Counted from the first letter of the stretch, positions 1 to 11,064 are shown. The stretch: DNA of 64,000 bases from Mediterraneibacter butyricigenes (GCF_003574295.1 NZ_BHGK01000001.1:1984001-2048000); one strand, 5' to 3'. A program made the numbers and translations. Notes: a model not told the origin generated them from the letters alone.

Positions 1-1
1 T

Positions 2-619
2 GGAATCTGCCTGAGATGGTATCGTGATAACTTCTGCCAGATGGAAATGACCTGCGCAGAGATGACGGGAGACGACAGCTACGACCTGATGACAAAACAG
101 GCACTCCAGACTCCTCCGGGAGCAGATGGATTGAGTTTCCTGCCACATTTGAGCGGATCTTTGGCACCGGATGTAAATCCGCATGCAACCGGAATCTTCT
201 TCGGAATTACTATGGTACACAATAAAGGACACTTTATCCGTGCTATCATGGAATCCTTGGGATATCTGGTAAGAAGAAATATGGATGCTCTGTCAGCCAT
301 GGGAATCGAAGTGGATGAAGTCCGTGCTTTCGGTGGCGGATCCAAGAGTCCGGTATGGAATCAAATCAAAGCAGATATCCTGCAGAAAACGATTTGTGTG
401 ACCAGCAGTAAAGAGGCAGCTTGTCTTGGAGCAGCAATTCTGGCAGGAAAGGCAGTGGGAATCTTTGACAGTGTGGAAGCGGCGGCAGAAAGCATGGTCG
501 ATGTGATCGCAAGATACGAGCCGAATCCGGACAATAAAGAGATCTACGACAAAGGCTATGAAGTCTACAAGAAGATGCAGGAAGACTGCAAAGACCTGTT
601 TGAGATGGTTGCCAAGTAA
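2..619 (+). CDS. xylB: Xylulokinase-type FGGY sugar kinase, C-terminal part
   Basis: This is the C-terminal end of an FGGY-family carbohydrate kinase; the reading frame is open to the left edge, so the N-terminal part lies outside. About 205 residues are visible. The GGGSKSPVWNQIKADIL stretch is the adenosine-binding segment of FGGY kinases, and the following EAACLGAAILAG fits the C-terminal actin-like fold. The PHLSGSLAPDVNPHATG region is most like xylulokinase, which phosphorylates D-xylulose with ATP in the cytoplasm to feed the pentose phosphate pathway. Related kinases (ribulokinase, glycerol kinase) share these motifs, so substrate is inferred. The gene ends 75 bases before a strong terminator. 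Confidence 0.82.
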   Translation, partial: GICLRWYRDNFCQMEMTCAEMTGDDSYDLMTKQALQTPPGADGLSFLPHLSGSLAPDVNPHATGIFFGITMVHNKGHFIRAIMESLGYLVRRNMDALSAMGIEVDEVRAFGGGSKSPVWNQIKADILQKTICVTSSKEAACLGAAILAGKAVGIFDSVEAAAESMVDVIARYEPNPDNKEIYDKGYEVYKKMQEDCKDLFEMVAK

Positions 620-693
620 TTAACAGCAGTGACATTAATTTAACAGAAAAGACAGATATTTAACGAAAAATATCGAAAATATTTGCAATAATC

Positions 694-730
694 AGAGGGA
701 ATTGGAAAAGTATCCGATTCCCTCTTTTGT
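694..730 (+). terminator. Intrinsic terminator after the sugar kinase
   Basis: AGAGGGAAT (694-702) pairs with ATTCCCTCT (717-725), and the stem continues inward through T-G, G-C and G-C pairs to an 8-base loop. A T-rich tail (TTTTGTATTTG) follows. It separates the sugar kinase from the ATP synthase operon. Confidence 0.85.
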
Positions 731-773
731 ATTTGAAAAAAAACAAAAAATTGTACAAAACATTAAAAATGTA

Positions 774-804
774 TGTAGTAAAAATAAACAAAAAATGCTA
801 TAAT
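774..804 (+). promoter_or_regulatory. Probable sigma-A promoter of the atp operon (extended -10)
   Basis: TATAAT at 799-804 is preceded by TG at 796-797, an extended -10 element. The -35 region is poor (TGTAGT near 774-779), as is common with extended -10 promoters. It lies 36 bases before the first gene of the operon in a very AT-rich stretch. Confidence 0.65.
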
Positions 805-839
805 AAAACCAAATTTGGTTATTTTTTCGGAGGCGTTTT

Positions 840-1130
840 TTGGACAAACATAACAAAAATAAAATGCTGATGTTCAGCGGTTTTATGAAAAATATTACAC
901 TAGTGACGCAATTTGGCCTGTCCTTGCTGATGCCGCTCCTGATGTGCTTAGGCGCATGCTGGTGGTTGGTGACAAAGGTTGGACTGGGAGCCTGGGTCTA
1001 CATTCCGGGATTTATTTTCGGACTGGGCAGCTCCTTTATGGTGGCGTACCGTTTATATCTGAGTGTTTTGAAAAAAGAAGAAAAAGAAAAAAAGAAACGA
1101 ACTTCGGTTTCGTTCAATCAACATGTATAG
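840..1130 (+). CDS. AtpZ/AtpI-type ATP synthase accessory membrane protein
   Basis: A 96-residue protein with two predicted membrane helices (about 18-46 and 50-75) and a lysine-rich tail (KKEEKEKKKR). It is the first gene of the ATP synthase operon, where AtpZ/AtpI-family proteins usually sit; they help assemble the c-ring and may take part in Mg2+ or Ca2+ handling. The start is TTG at 840, chosen for the CGGAGG site eight bases upstream. Assignment rests on size, topology and position more than on clear motifs. Confidence 0.7.
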   Translation: MDKHNKNKMLMFSGFMKNITLVTQFGLSLLMPLLMCLGACWWLVTKVGLGAWVYIPGFIFGLGSSFMVAYRLYLSVLKKEEKEKKKRTSVSFNQHV

Positions 1131-1142
1131 GAGGACAAGGTT

Positions 1143-1544
1143 GTGAGCATACTTCAACCGGCAGTAAAAAAAGAAACACAGAAAGTTGTGGTCTATACGG
1201 TCGTAGGTGTGGTGCTGATGTGGGGCGTACTTTTCCTGCTTCGGCCGACGATGCCGGACAAGATCGTTTTCGACTATACCACGATCCTGGCAGGGATCAT
1301 AGGAGGAGGCGTGGCAATCCTGAATTTCTTTCTGATGGGAATTTCTGTACAGAATATTGCAGCCACAGAGGATCAGGATCTGGCAAAGAAAAAGATGAAG
1401 ACCAGCTATTCCCAGAGAATGGCATTGCAGTTGATCTGGGTGGTGATCGCAATCGCAGCACCATGCTTTTACTTTGTGGCGGGGATCTTACCGCTGTTGT
1501 TCCCGAGTCTGGGAATTAAATTTATGGCAGTTATTAAAAAATAA
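1143..1544 (+). CDS. atpI: ATP synthase subunit I family protein (AtpI)
   Basis: A 133-residue membrane protein with four predicted helices (about 18-36, 46-66, 94-112 and 113-128). Size, topology and position directly before atpB fit the ATP synthase I (UncI) family, a non-essential chaperone for assembling the c-ring. The start is GTG at 1143, preceded by TAGGAGGAC. It begins 12 bases after the AtpZ-like gene, so the two are probably co-transcribed. Confidence 0.72.
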   Translation: MSILQPAVKKETQKVVVYTVVGVVLMWGVLFLLRPTMPDKIVFDYTTILAGIIGGGVAILNFFLMGISVQNIAATEDQDLAKKKMKTSYSQRMALQLIWVVIAIAAPCFYFVAGILPLLFPSLGIKFMAVIKK

Positions 1545-1596
1545 CTATATAAGAGGAGACTGTATCGGAAAATCTAAAGAATGGAGGTGAGAAACG

Positions 1597-2358
1597 ATGA
1601 GTATAGACATTAATGGACCAAAAGTCTTTTTTACGATCCCACTGAACATTCCGATATTGGGGGACCTGCAGATCAGTGAGACGATGATGGTGAGCTGGAT
1701 TGTTATGATTATTATTACAGGGCTCTGTATCTGGCTGACCCATGACCTGAAAGTGGAAAATATTTCCAAACGTCAGGCGGCGGCAGAGATGATCGTGGAG
1801 ACACTGAACAACTTTGTAGTCGGCAATATGGGCGAGAAGTTCCGTTATATGATCCCCTTCGTGGGAGCGTTGTTCGGAACCAGTATTGTCTCGAACCTGA
1901 TCAGTTTAACCGGGCTTCGAAGCCCGACGGCCGATTTGTCTACAGAAGCAGCCTGGGCGGTTGTGGTATTTATCATGATCACGCACCAGAAACTGAAGAC
2001 AAACGGACTTGGTGGATACCTGAAAGGATTCACAGAACCGATTTTCGTTATGACGCCGTTCAATATTCTGGGTGAAATCTCGACACCTGTCAGTATGGCG
2101 TGCCGACATTTCGGAAACATTTTCTCGGGCATTGTTATCAATGGCCTGATCTACGGAGCACTGGCTGTATTAAGTACGGCAGTCCTGGGTCTGATCCCGG
2201 GCACGGTGGGACATCTGTTATCACAGATTCCGATCTTCGACGTAGGTATTCCGGCAATTACCGGATTCTATTTTGACTGGTTCACATCGTGCATGCAGGC
2301 ATTTATCTTCAGTATGCTGACGATTATGTACATTGCACAGGAAGCCGGAGAGGATTAG
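1597..2358 (+). CDS. atpB: F0F1 ATP synthase subunit a
   Basis: Subunit a (253 residues) forms the stator half-channels that pass the coupling ion to the c-ring. Several hydrophobic helices are visible. The SMACRHFGNIFSG motif near residues 166-178 carries the essential arginine (about R170) that faces the c-ring carboxylate. The start follows GGAGGTGAGAAACG. The gene is third in an operon ordered I/Z, I, B, E, F, H, A, G, D, C. The c subunit suggests that Na+ may be the coupling ion here. Confidence 0.96.
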   Translation: MSIDINGPKVFFTIPLNIPILGDLQISETMMVSWIVMIIITGLCIWLTHDLKVENISKRQAAAEMIVETLNNFVVGNMGEKFRYMIPFVGALFGTSIVSNLISLTGLRSPTADLSTEAAWAVVVFIMITHQKLKTNGLGGYLKGFTEPIFVMTPFNILGEISTPVSMACRHFGNIFSGIVINGLIYGALAVLSTAVLGLIPGTVGHLLSQIPIFDVGIPAITGFYFDWFTSCMQAFIFSMLTIMYIAQEAGED

Positions 2359-2400
2359 CACGCGAAAACTTAATATGGAAAAAAGAATGAGAAAAAATGA

Positions 2401-2709
<309 letters not shown>

Positions 2710-2787
2710 GACGCGGACAAGAGCGAATCTTAATCTGAGAAAGCATCAAGAACCAAGCAAAGAAGAACAGGAGGTTGGACAGTCAAG

Positions 2788-3285
2788 ATGCAAGATTTAG
2801 TAACAATTGTACCATGGACTTTTATTGCACAGATCTGCAACCTTTTTATTCAATTGTATCTGATCAAACGTTTCCTGTTGAAACCGATCAATGCTGTGCT
2901 GGAAAAGAGAAAAGAGATGGCAACGGCTGAGATCAAAGAGGCGGAAAAAGCGAAGGAAGAGGCTCGCGCGATTAAAGAAGAGTATGAGCAGAATATGGCA
3001 GAAGCTAAAGAAAAAGCCAATACCCTGATCGCCAATGCACAGAAGAGTGCCTCTCTTCAGAGTGAAGAAATGATTCAGGAAGCAAATAAACAGGCTGCAG
3101 CGATCAAGGCGAAAGCTGAGAGCGATATTGCACAGGAAAAGAAAAAAGCGGTCAACGAACTCAAAGGCGAGATCGGCGGAATGGCAATGGAAATTGCAGG
3201 CAAGGTGATCGAGCGAGAGATCAGCGAAAAAGACCACGAGAAACTGATCGACGAATTTATTTCGAATGTAGGTGAAGCGTCATGA
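2788..3285 (+). CDS. atpF: F0F1 ATP synthase subunit b
   Basis: The peripheral stalk subunit, 165 residues. One N-terminal membrane helix (about 6-27) is followed by a long alanine-, lysine- and glutamate-rich coiled coil (about 35-150) that runs up the side of F1 and contacts delta. Length and layout are typical of bacterial b subunits. The gene overlaps atpH by four bases (ATGA), implying translational coupling. Confidence 0.95.
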   Translation: MQDLVTIVPWTFIAQICNLFIQLYLIKRFLLKPINAVLEKRKEMATAEIKEAEKAKEEARAIKEEYEQNMAEAKEKANTLIANAQKSASLQSEEMIQEANKQAAAIKAKAESDIAQEKKKAVNELKGEIGGMAMEIAGKVIEREISEKDHEKLIDEFISNVGEAS

Positions 3286-3821
3286 CACATACAGCTAAAA
3301 TATATGGAAGTGGACTGTATGATTTAGCAATGGAAGACGGACTTGTTGATGTGTTGATGGAACAGCTTCAGGGAGTTCGGTCACTATTCCGGGAGAATCC
3401 GGATTATGTGAAGCTTTTAAGTGAGCCTTCCATACCGAAGGCAGATAGGATCAAACTGATCGATGACGCATTCGGTGCTCAGTGCGAGCGCTATCTGATC
3501 AATTTTTTGAAATTGTTGTGTGAGCACGGACTTGTGCAGGAATTCGCAGGATGCTGTGAAGAGTATACGCAACGTTACAACGCAGACCACAATATTACAG
3601 AGGCAACCGTTTACAGTGCGGTGGATCTGACGGATGCACAGGCAGAAATCTTGAAAGCAAAGTTAGAAGCCATGAGCAAAAAAACGGTGATCCTGACACA
3701 GAAGAAGGATGCATCTGTGGTAGCGGGACTTCGCGTAGAAATCGAAGGAAAGCAGTTAGACGGTACCGTGAAGGGACGTATGAGCGGTCTTTCCAGGAAA
3801 CTTGAAGAAATGACAATATAA
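3282..3821 (+). CDS. atpH: F0F1 ATP synthase subunit delta
   Basis: The 179-residue delta (OSCP-type) subunit links the b stalk to the top of the alpha3beta3 head. The N-terminal helical bundle (about 1-105) and the C-terminal [20 protein letters not shown] segment (about 147-166) are family hallmarks. The ATG overlaps the atpF stop, and atpA follows after 17 bases. Confidence 0.94.
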   Translation: MTHTAKIYGSGLYDLAMEDGLVDVLMEQLQGVRSLFRENPDYVKLLSEPSIPKADRIKLIDDAFGAQCERYLINFLKLLCEHGLVQEFAGCCEEYTQRYNADHNITEATVYSAVDLTDAQAEILKAKLEAMSKKTVILTQKKDASVVAGLRVEIEGKQLDGTVKGRMSGLSRKLEEMTI

Positions 3822-3838
3822 AGGATGGTAAATGGAAC

Positions 3839-5368
3839 ATGCAATTTAAACCAGAAGAAATATCCAAAGTCATCCGAAGCCAGATAAAATACTATGACAA
3901 TGCGATCCAGCAGAGCGAAACAGGTACGATCCTGACCGTTGGAGACGGAATTGCCCGTGCCAGCGGACTGACATCCTGTATGGCAGGTGAGTTGCTGGAA
4001 TTTGAGGACGGAAGCTTCGGAATGGCACAGAATTTGGAAGAAAATATGGTATCGATTGTACTGTTTGGTTCCGACGAGCACATTGGGGAGGGTCAGACAG
4101 TCAAACGTACCGGGAAAGTTGTATCCGTACCGGTAGGAAATGCGATGGTTGGACGTGTAGTTAATGCACTGGGACAGCCAATCGACGGAGCCGGTCCGGT
4201 GGAAGCAAGTGAGTTCCGTGCGATTGAAAGCCCGGCACCGGGAATCTGTGAAAGACAGCCGGTTACAGAACCATTACAGACAGGTATCAAAGCGATCGAC
4301 TCCATGATCCCGATCGGTCGTGGACAGCGTGAGTTGATCATCGGAGACCGTCAGACAGGTAAGACCCAGATTGCGATCGATACGATCCTGAATCAGAAGG
4401 GCGGCGACGTAATCTGTATCTACGTGGCAATCGGTCAGAAACGTTCTACCGTTGCTTCTCTGGTAGAAAAATTACAGAAAGCAGGTGCAATGGACTATAC
4501 AGTGGTTGTTGCGGCAACTGCTTCAGAAGCTTCTCCGCTTCAGTATATCGCACCGTATACCGGATGTGCGATCGGAGAATATTTTATGGCACAGGGCAAA
4601 CACGCACTGGTGATTTATGATGATCTGAGTAAGCATGCGGTGGCATACCGTGCACTTTCTCTGCTGATCCGTCGTCCGCCGGGACGTGAGGCTTATCCGG
4701 GAGATGTATTCTATCTGCATTCCAGACTTCTGGAGCGTGCAGCAAAGATGGACGACGCACACGGCGGCGGTTCTCTGACAGCACTCCCGATCATTGAGAC
4801 ACAGGCAGGTGACGTATCTGCATACATTCCGACCAACGTTATTTCCATTACAGACGGACAGATTTATCTGGAAACAGAGTTGTTCCACTCCGGTATTATG
4901 CCGGCTGTAAACCCGGGTATTTCCGTATCCCGAGTAGGTGGTAATGCACAGGTGAAGGCGATGAAGCAGGTATCCGGTAACCTGAAACTGCTCTACTCCC
5001 AGTACAGAGAGCTGCAGGGATTTGCACAGTTCGGATCCGATCTGGATGCAGATACCAAGGCGCGTCTGGCACAGGGCGAACGTATCGTGGAGGTTCTGAA
5101 ACAGAATCAGAGTTCCCCGATCGTGGTGGAAAAACAGGTTGCGATCATTTACGCAGTTACCAACGATATGCTGACAAGTGTCGCACCGGCAGATATCAAA
5201 GAATATGAAGCAGGACTGTTCCGTTATCTGGATACAGATGCCGCAGGCGTTGACGTGATGCAGACCATCCGTACCACCGGTAAGCTGGAAAAAGAGACGG
5301 AAGAGAAACTGATCGCAGTCCTGAATGCCTATACCGAACAATTTTCGGAGATGAAGACGGAGAAATAA
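3839..5368 (+). CDS. atpA: F0F1 ATP synthase subunit alpha
   Basis: The 509-residue alpha subunit forms the non-catalytic half of the F1 hexamer. The P-loop GDRQTGKT is near residues 170-177, and the conserved segments [24 protein letters not shown] and [12 protein letters not shown] are all present. Length is standard. AGGATGGTAAATGGAAC precedes the ATG; spacing to atpG is 18 bases. Confidence 0.98.
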   Translation: MQFKPEEISKVIRSQIKYYDNAIQQSETGTILTVGDGIARASGLTSCMAGELLEFEDGSFGMAQNLEENMVSIVLFGSDEHIGEGQTVKRTGKVVSVPVGNAMVGRVVNALGQPIDGAGPVEASEFRAIESPAPGICERQPVTEPLQTGIKAIDSMIPIGRGQRELIIGDRQTGKTQIAIDTILNQKGGDVICIYVAIGQKRSTVASLVEKLQKAGAMDYTVVVAATASEASPLQYIAPYTGCAIGEYFMAQGKHALVIYDDLSKHAVAYRALSLLIRRPPGREAYPGDVFYLHSRLLERAAKMDDAHGGGSLTALPIIETQAGDVSAYIPTNVISITDGQIYLETELFHSGIMPAVNPGISVSRVGGNAQVKAMKQVSGNLKLLYSQYRELQGFAQFGSDLDADTKARLAQGERIVEVLKQNQSSPIVVEKQVAIIYAVTNDMLTSVAPADIKEYEAGLFRYLDTDAAGVDVMQTIRTTGKLEKETEEKLIAVLNAYTEQFSEMKTEK

Positions 5369-5386
5369 GCAAGAAGGAGGAAACTT

Positions 5387-6247
5387 ATGGCTGCAGATAT
5401 GAAAAGCATCAAACTGCGCATCAAAAGTGTGCAGGGCACCATGCAGATTACAAAAGCAATGGAACTTGTAGCATCCTCCAAGCTGCGTAAAGCCAAAGAA
5501 CGTGCAGACAACTGTAAGCCTTATTTTGAAGTGCTTCATTCCACCCTGCAGGATATTGCAGGCGGATATGTCGGCTTTTCCTCGATTTACGTTAAGAAGC
5601 CGGTAAATGAAACGTGTTGTTATGTAGTAGTAGCCGGAGACCGCGGAATGGCGGGCGGATACAATGCAAATCTCTTCAAGTGCCTGGAGGCAGACCGCGC
5701 AGGAAAAGACATCGTGGTATTGCCGATCGGAAAAAAGGCAGTGGAATACTGCCAGCACAAGGGCATTGAAATGCTGACCGAAGAGTTTGCGGTTGTGGCG
5801 GATATCTCAGTGGCGGACTGTTTTGCCATCGCAAAGATTCTTTGCGAGGAATTTAAAGCGGGAAGATTTGGACACGTGGAACTGTGTTACACCAAATTCC
5901 TTTCCATGCTTTCTCAACAGCCGGAATCTTTCCCGATCCTGCCGCTTTCTGATCTTCAGAAAGAAGGAACAGACGGGGAACAGAAAAAACTGGAACTGAC
6001 GTTATATGATCCGAATCCGGAAGAGGTGTTTGAGGTCGTGGTACCTGAATATCTGGCAGGGCTGATTTACTCAGGCGTGTGCGAAAGTGTGGCCAGTGAG
6101 CTGGCAGCAAGACGTACCGCGATGGATGCGGCTACCAAGAATGCAGGAGAAATGATCGAACAGCTGAATCTGTTCTACAACAGAGCACGTCAGGCTGGTA
6201 TTACACAGGAAATTACGGAGATTGTTGCAGGCGCGGAGGGCGTTTAG
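5387..6247 (+). CDS. atpG: F0F1 ATP synthase subunit gamma
   Basis: The 286-residue gamma subunit is the central rotor shaft. Its N-terminal helix contains the conserved IKSVQGTMQITKAMELVA (about 9-26), and the C-terminal helix ends with NLFYNRARQAGITQEITEI, both of which form the coiled-coil axle. DRGMAGGYNANL (near 83-94) is also a family mark. A GGAGG site lies eight bases before the ATG. Length is normal for the family. Confidence 0.97.
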   Translation: MAADMKSIKLRIKSVQGTMQITKAMELVASSKLRKAKERADNCKPYFEVLHSTLQDIAGGYVGFSSIYVKKPVNETCCYVVVAGDRGMAGGYNANLFKCLEADRAGKDIVVLPIGKKAVEYCQHKGIEMLTEEFAVVADISVADCFAIAKILCEEFKAGRFGHVELCYTKFLSMLSQQPESFPILPLSDLQKEGTDGEQKKLELTLYDPNPEEVFEVVVPEYLAGLIYSGVCESVASELAARRTAMDAATKNAGEMIEQLNLFYNRARQAGITQEITEIVAGAEGV

Positions 6248-6269
6248 CGATAAAGATAAGAAACCTTAA

Positions 6270-7682
<1,413 letters not shown>

Positions 7683-7694
7683 AGGAGGATGTCT

Positions 7695-8093
7695 ATGAAG
7701 ACCTTCCCATTACGAATCGGTACTCCGGACGGACTTCTGTTCAGCGGAGATGTGGTGAGAGTTGTCTGCCGCACCATTACCGGTGACCGTGCGATCCTTG
7801 CAGATCATATCGATTTCTGTACCGGAATTGGTATGGGGGAAGCCAGAGTCGTCTTAGAGGACGGAACCGTGCGAAAAGCAGCCTGCATCGGCGGAATGCT
7901 TACGATGGTGGACGGAATGTGCCGTCTCCTGGCAACCACCTGGGAGTGGAGCGATGAGATCGATTCTGAACGTGCCGAGAAGGCAAAACAGGCAGCAGAA
8001 GCAACCCTGAATCAAGAAGGCCTTTCGGATCATGAGTACAATGTGGCAAAGGCGAAGCTCCAGAGAGCGTTGGTTCGACTGAGCGTAAAATAA
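7695..8093 (+). CDS. atpC: F0F1 ATP synthase subunit epsilon
   Basis: The 132-residue epsilon subunit sits on the foot of gamma and can inhibit ATP hydrolysis. The N-terminal beta sandwich begins MKTFPLRIGTPDG and the C-terminal alpha-helical hairpin (about 87-130) is rich in A, E and K. Two ATG codons are possible (7689 and 7695). The second is preferred because AAAGGAGG lies six bases before it, whereas it directly abuts the first. This is the last gene of the operon and a strong terminator follows. Confidence 0.93.
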   Translation: MKTFPLRIGTPDGLLFSGDVVRVVCRTITGDRAILADHIDFCTGIGMGEARVVLEDGTVRKAACIGGMLTMVDGMCRLLATTWEWSDEIDSERAEKAKQAAEATLNQEGLSDHEYNVAKAKLQRALVRLSVK

Positions 8094-8114
8094 TCTAAAA
8101 AATAAACAGGAAAT

Positions 8115-8163
8115 ACCCTGGAACAGTGCGAAATGACGAAACTGTCCCAGGGTGTTTTTTTTA
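8115..8163 (+). terminator. Intrinsic terminator of the atp operon
   Basis: The ACCCTGG and ACAGT segments at 8115-8127 pair with ACTGT and CCAGGGT at 8141-8153, followed by GTTTTTTTT. It closes the atp operon. Confidence 0.88.
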
Positions 8164-8183
8164 TGGAAAAAGAATGATATAAT
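8155..8183 (+). promoter_or_regulatory. Possible promoter for the small gene and aroK
   Basis: TATAAT at 8178-8183 has TG at 8175-8176, an extended -10. No good -35 is seen because the upstream part overlaps the T-tract of the atp terminator. It lies about 95 bases before the next gene. Confidence 0.5.
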
Positions 8184-8277
8184 GCCGGAGAGATGAAGTG
8201 GAGGAGTTTCATAACCTCACGTCTGGGGAAAACCAGCATATTCTGAAGTATAATGAACAGAAAACGGGAGGGGAAGC

Positions 8278-8640
8278 ATGGAAGAAAAGATTCCCTATTA
8301 TATGGCGTATCCGCTGCCCTGGGAGATGGAAGACTGGCGGAGGGAACGACAGGACATGGAGTACCTGAAAAGTCTGTATCCGGGTCTGGCAAAACAGATC
8401 CTTCCTTATATAGAAGAAGCCTGCGACCATCTGGAATATCAGTGCAGTATGATGTACGATGAGTATCCGGATAAACTGCAGATTTATCTGATGAGGCGGA
8501 AGATTCTGGAGAAAATCCTGAAAGAAGAAGGGATGGAATCGGAGGAACGCTTAGAAGAGCTGATCGTGGTTCTGCTGTGTCAGGAACTGTACAGACGGAG
8601 AAGTCAGGAGCGAAGAAACCGGGGAAGAAGGTTTTTCTGA
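8278..8640 (+). CDS. Conserved hypothetical protein, 120 residues
   Basis: I do not recognise a characterised family. The protein is soluble, predicted mostly helical, rich in E, R, L and Y, and ends in an arginine-rich tail (RRRSQERRNRGRRFF) that may bind nucleic acid. The ATG follows ACGGGAGGGGAAGC. It stands alone between the atp terminator and aroK, on the same strand and probably from the TATAAT at 8178. Confidence 0.7.
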   Translation: MEEKIPYYMAYPLPWEMEDWRRERQDMEYLKSLYPGLAKQILPYIEEACDHLEYQCSMMYDEYPDKLQIYLMRRKILEKILKEEGMESEERLEELIVVLLCQELYRRRSQERRNRGRRFF

Positions 8641-8792
8641 GTAGCCGGGGATACGACAAAAGGTCTGAGGTTCTTTTTGGAAAATTGTTTTTGAAGATGA
8701 TGAAAGCAGCTAACAGAAAAAAGGAAGTTTTTCCGGAAAATAAAAAAGAGATCGGATGGTCGAAAAAGACCGGAAACAGAGAGGAAAATATA

Positions 8793-9320
8793 ATGGACAA
8801 TATCATTTTTATAGGAATGCCGGCAGTTGGAAAAAGTTCGGTGGGAATTGTAGTGGCAAAACGTCTTGGATACAGGTTTGTGGATACAGATCTGCTGATC
8901 CAGGAGCAGGAAGGCAAGCTTCTGAAAGAGATTATTGCAGAAGTGGGAAATGAAGGATTTTTAAAAATTGAAAATCAGGTCAACCGGGATGTGAAAGCCA
9001 CCAGAAGCGTGATTTCGCCGGGCGGAAGCGTGGTATATTGCGAAGAAGCTATGGAGCATTTCAAAGAAATCGGAACCGTAGTATATTTGAAAGCCTCTTT
9101 TGGAAATATAAGAAGAAGGATCCGCAGTCTGAAAAAAAGAGGAGTTGTCTTAAAAGACGGCCAGACTTTCCGGAATCTGTATGAGGAGCGGACTGCACTG
9201 TTTGAAAAATATGCAGATATCATCGTGGATGAAGACGGATTTCGGATGGAAGAGACGGTGGAAAATGTATTTCGTGCATTGGATGATTACAGGAAACGCG
9301 AGATTGAAGGGGAAAAGTAG
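8793..9320 (+). CDS. aroK: Shikimate kinase
   Basis: A 175-residue kinase that phosphorylates shikimate in the chorismate (aromatic amino acid) pathway. The P-loop GMPAVGKSS is at residues 8-16. DTD (near 33) and PGGSVV (near 75) are substrate-binding marks; family members usually have GGG here, so GGS is slightly unusual. RLKKR-type LID residues are seen as RSLKKRG. The reading frame stays open further upstream, but the ATG at 8793 follows GAGAGGAAAATATA and gives the normal family start. Confidence 0.88.
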   Translation: MDNIIFIGMPAVGKSSVGIVVAKRLGYRFVDTDLLIQEQEGKLLKEIIAEVGNEGFLKIENQVNRDVKATRSVISPGGSVVYCEEAMEHFKEIGTVVYLKASFGNIRRRIRSLKKRGVVLKDGQTFRNLYEERTALFEKYADIIVDEDGFRMEETVENVFRALDDYRKREIEGEK

Positions 9321-9370
9321 GGCAATGTGACGAAATTACTTCAGATTTGTAATAAAATCGTAAAAAATAA

Positions 9371-9398
9371 TTTACATTACCTTAAAATGTGCTATACT
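9371..9398 (+). promoter_or_regulatory. Probable sigma-A promoter of murA
   Basis: TTTACA (9371-9376) and TATACT (9393-9398) are separated by 16 bases, with TG two bases before the -10 element. It lies about 80 bases before murA. Confidence 0.7.
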
Positions 9399-9477
9399 GT
9401 CAAAGAGTATAGCGTGAATATGGGATTTCGCGCTCATAAGCAAGAAAAATAATCAAAACGATGTATAGAGGTGTGGT

Positions 9478-10770
9478 ATGGAGCAATATATCATTAAGGG
9501 CGGTAACCCGCTGGTGGGTGAGGTTGAGATCGGTGGCGCCAAAAATGCAGCACTGGCAATCCTTGCAGCGGGAATTATGACGGACGAAACTGTTGTCATA
9601 GATAACCTGCCGGATGTAAATGATATCAATGTGATGCTGGAAGCAATTTCCGGAATCGGAGCGATGGTACAGAGAGTGGATCGCCATACAGTCCGAATCA
9701 ACGGAAGTGGGATCCATGACTTTAATATTGAATATGATTACATCAAAAAGATTCGTGCATCTTACTACCTGCTTGGTGCACTGCTTGGTAAATATAACAG
9801 ATCTCAGGTGGCTCTTCCGGGAGGATGTAATATCGGAAGCCGTCCGATTGATCAGCATTTAAAAGGATTCCGCGCATTGGGAGCGGATGTGGACATTGAA
9901 AACGGAAAGATCGTAGCCGAAGCTGATAAGCTGAAGGGAACCCATCTGTATTTCGACGTGGTTTCTGTGGGAGCAACTATCAATGTAATGATGGCAGCAA
10001 CCATGGCAGAAGGTTTGACGATTATGGAAAATGTGGCAAAAGAACCCCATGTAGTAGATGTTGCCAACTTCCTGAACAGTATGGGAGCCAATATCCGCGG
10101 CGCCGGTACCGACGTGATCAAGATCAAAGGTGTGAGGTCTTTGCACAAGACAGAGTACTCTATTATTCCGGATCAGATTGAAGCAGGAACTTTTATGTTT
10201 GGCGCGGCAGCAACCATGGGAGATGTGACGGTTATGAATGTCATTCCAAAGCATCTGGAAGCTACCATTGCAAAACTGGTAGATATTGGCTGTGAAGTAG
10301 AAGAATTTGATGATGCAGTCCGTGTGGTTGCAAAGAGACGTCCGAGATGTACGCAGGTCAAGACCCTGCCTTATCCGGGATATCCGACAGACATGCAGCC
10401 ACAGATTGGTGTGACCCTTGCTTTGGCAGAGGGAGCCAGCACCATTACGGAGAGCATTTTTGAGAACCGGTTCAAGTATCTGGATGAACTTGCCAGAATG
10501 GGAGCCGATGTAAAGATTGAGGGCAATACGGCAGTGATCCGCGGAGTGGAGAAACTTTCCGGAGCAAGAGTCAGTGCTTCTGACCTTCGTGCAGGTGCAT
10601 CCTTATGTATCGCAGGACTTGCCGCCGACGGAATTACCATCGTAGACGATATCGTTTATATTCAGAGAGGATATGAATGTTTCGAAGAGAAGTTAAGAAG
10701 CCTGGGCGGAATCATTGAAAAAGTGTCCAGCGAGAAAGATATCAAGAAATTCCAGTTGAAAGTCAGCTGA
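9478..10770 (+). CDS. murA: UDP-N-acetylglucosamine 1-carboxyvinyltransferase
   Basis: MurA transfers enolpyruvate from PEP to UDP-GlcNAc, the first committed step of peptidoglycan precursor synthesis. The 430-residue protein has the N-terminal GGAKNAALAILAA motif with the catalytic lysine and the flexible active-site loop LPGGCNIGSRPIDQHLKG. That loop carries the cysteine (C117) that fosfomycin alkylates. Two inside-out alpha/beta domains fit the length. ATAGAGGTGTGGT precedes the ATG. Firmicutes often have two murA copies; which paralogue this is cannot be told here. Confidence 0.95.
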   Translation: MEQYIIKGGNPLVGEVEIGGAKNAALAILAAGIMTDETVVIDNLPDVNDINVMLEAISGIGAMVQRVDRHTVRINGSGIHDFNIEYDYIKKIRASYYLLGALLGKYNRSQVALPGGCNIGSRPIDQHLKGFRALGADVDIENGKIVAEADKLKGTHLYFDVVSVGATINVMMAATMAEGLTIMENVAKEPHVVDVANFLNSMGANIRGAGTDVIKIKGVRSLHKTEYSIIPDQIEAGTFMFGAAATMGDVTVMNVIPKHLEATIAKLVDIGCEVEEFDDAVRVVAKRRPRCTQVKTLPYPGYPTDMQPQIGVTLALAEGASTITESIFENRFKYLDELARMGADVKIEGNTAVIRGVEKLSGARVSASDLRAGASLCIAGLAADGITIVDDIVYIQRGYECFEEKLRSLGGIIEKVSSEKDIKKFQLKVS

Positions 10771-10848
10771 GGAATAGGATTGGAGACGTGTAGTTGACGG
10801 TTCAGAGACGGCCGACGGCAGAACGTGTCATGAAAACAGAATACAGAT

Positions 10849-10953
10849 TTCTCTTATTTAGAGCAGTGGAGATACATAGGATCTGTGAAGCTGCGGCAAC
10901 CCCTGACAGACAGGAAGGTGCCAACCTGAGCGAGTAACTCGAACAATAAGAGG
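10849..10953 (+). promoter_or_regulatory. SAM-I (S-box) riboswitch aptamer upstream of metK
   Basis: P1 is CTCTTAT (10851-10857) with ATAAGAG (10946-10952). Between them are the S-box core signatures GAAGCTGCGGCAACC, AGGTGCCAA and the pseudoknot-type TGAGCGAGTAACTCGAACAATAAG. AATAAG (10945-10950) can pair either with P1 or with CTTATT (10983-10988) inside the following terminator. That gives the usual OFF switch: SAM binding stabilises P1 and allows termination, which fits control of metK. Confidence 0.93.
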
Positions 10954-10974
10954 ATTGTGATTTCGAAAGATAGA

Positions 10975-11001
10975 ACAGTCCGCTTATTGCGGGCTGTTTT
11001 T
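10975..11001 (+). terminator. Riboswitch-controlled terminator
   Basis: ACAGTCCGC (10975-10983) pairs with GCGGGCTGT (10989-10997), followed by a T run. The loop contains CTTATT, complementary to the 3' strand of the SAM aptamer P1, so an antiterminator is available when SAM is low. Confidence 0.9.
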
Positions 11002-11064
11002 CATACATAGGGAAAAGCATCCTATGTATGAAAAACGCTCCGCGAGGATGCGCACTGCGCCGTA
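10996..11064 (+). repeat. Hairpin repeat, copy A, sharing the terminator T-tract
   Basis: Two perfect 16-base arms (10996-11011 and 11021-11036) enclose the loop GAAAAGCAT. Downstream comes AACGCTCCGCG, then GGATGCGCACTGCG (11046-11059). The first arm starts with the T-tract of the riboswitch terminator. GCATCC (11017-11022) could instead pair with GGATGC (11046-11051). A second copy with a different stem but the same loop and tail lies after metK (12547-12613). Confidence 0.8.

Noticed and set aside
4523-5758. Long minus-strand frame (411 codons) opposite atpA
   Set aside because: Lies antisense to a strongly supported gene, is Cys/His-rich with no family likeness, and has no ribosome site.
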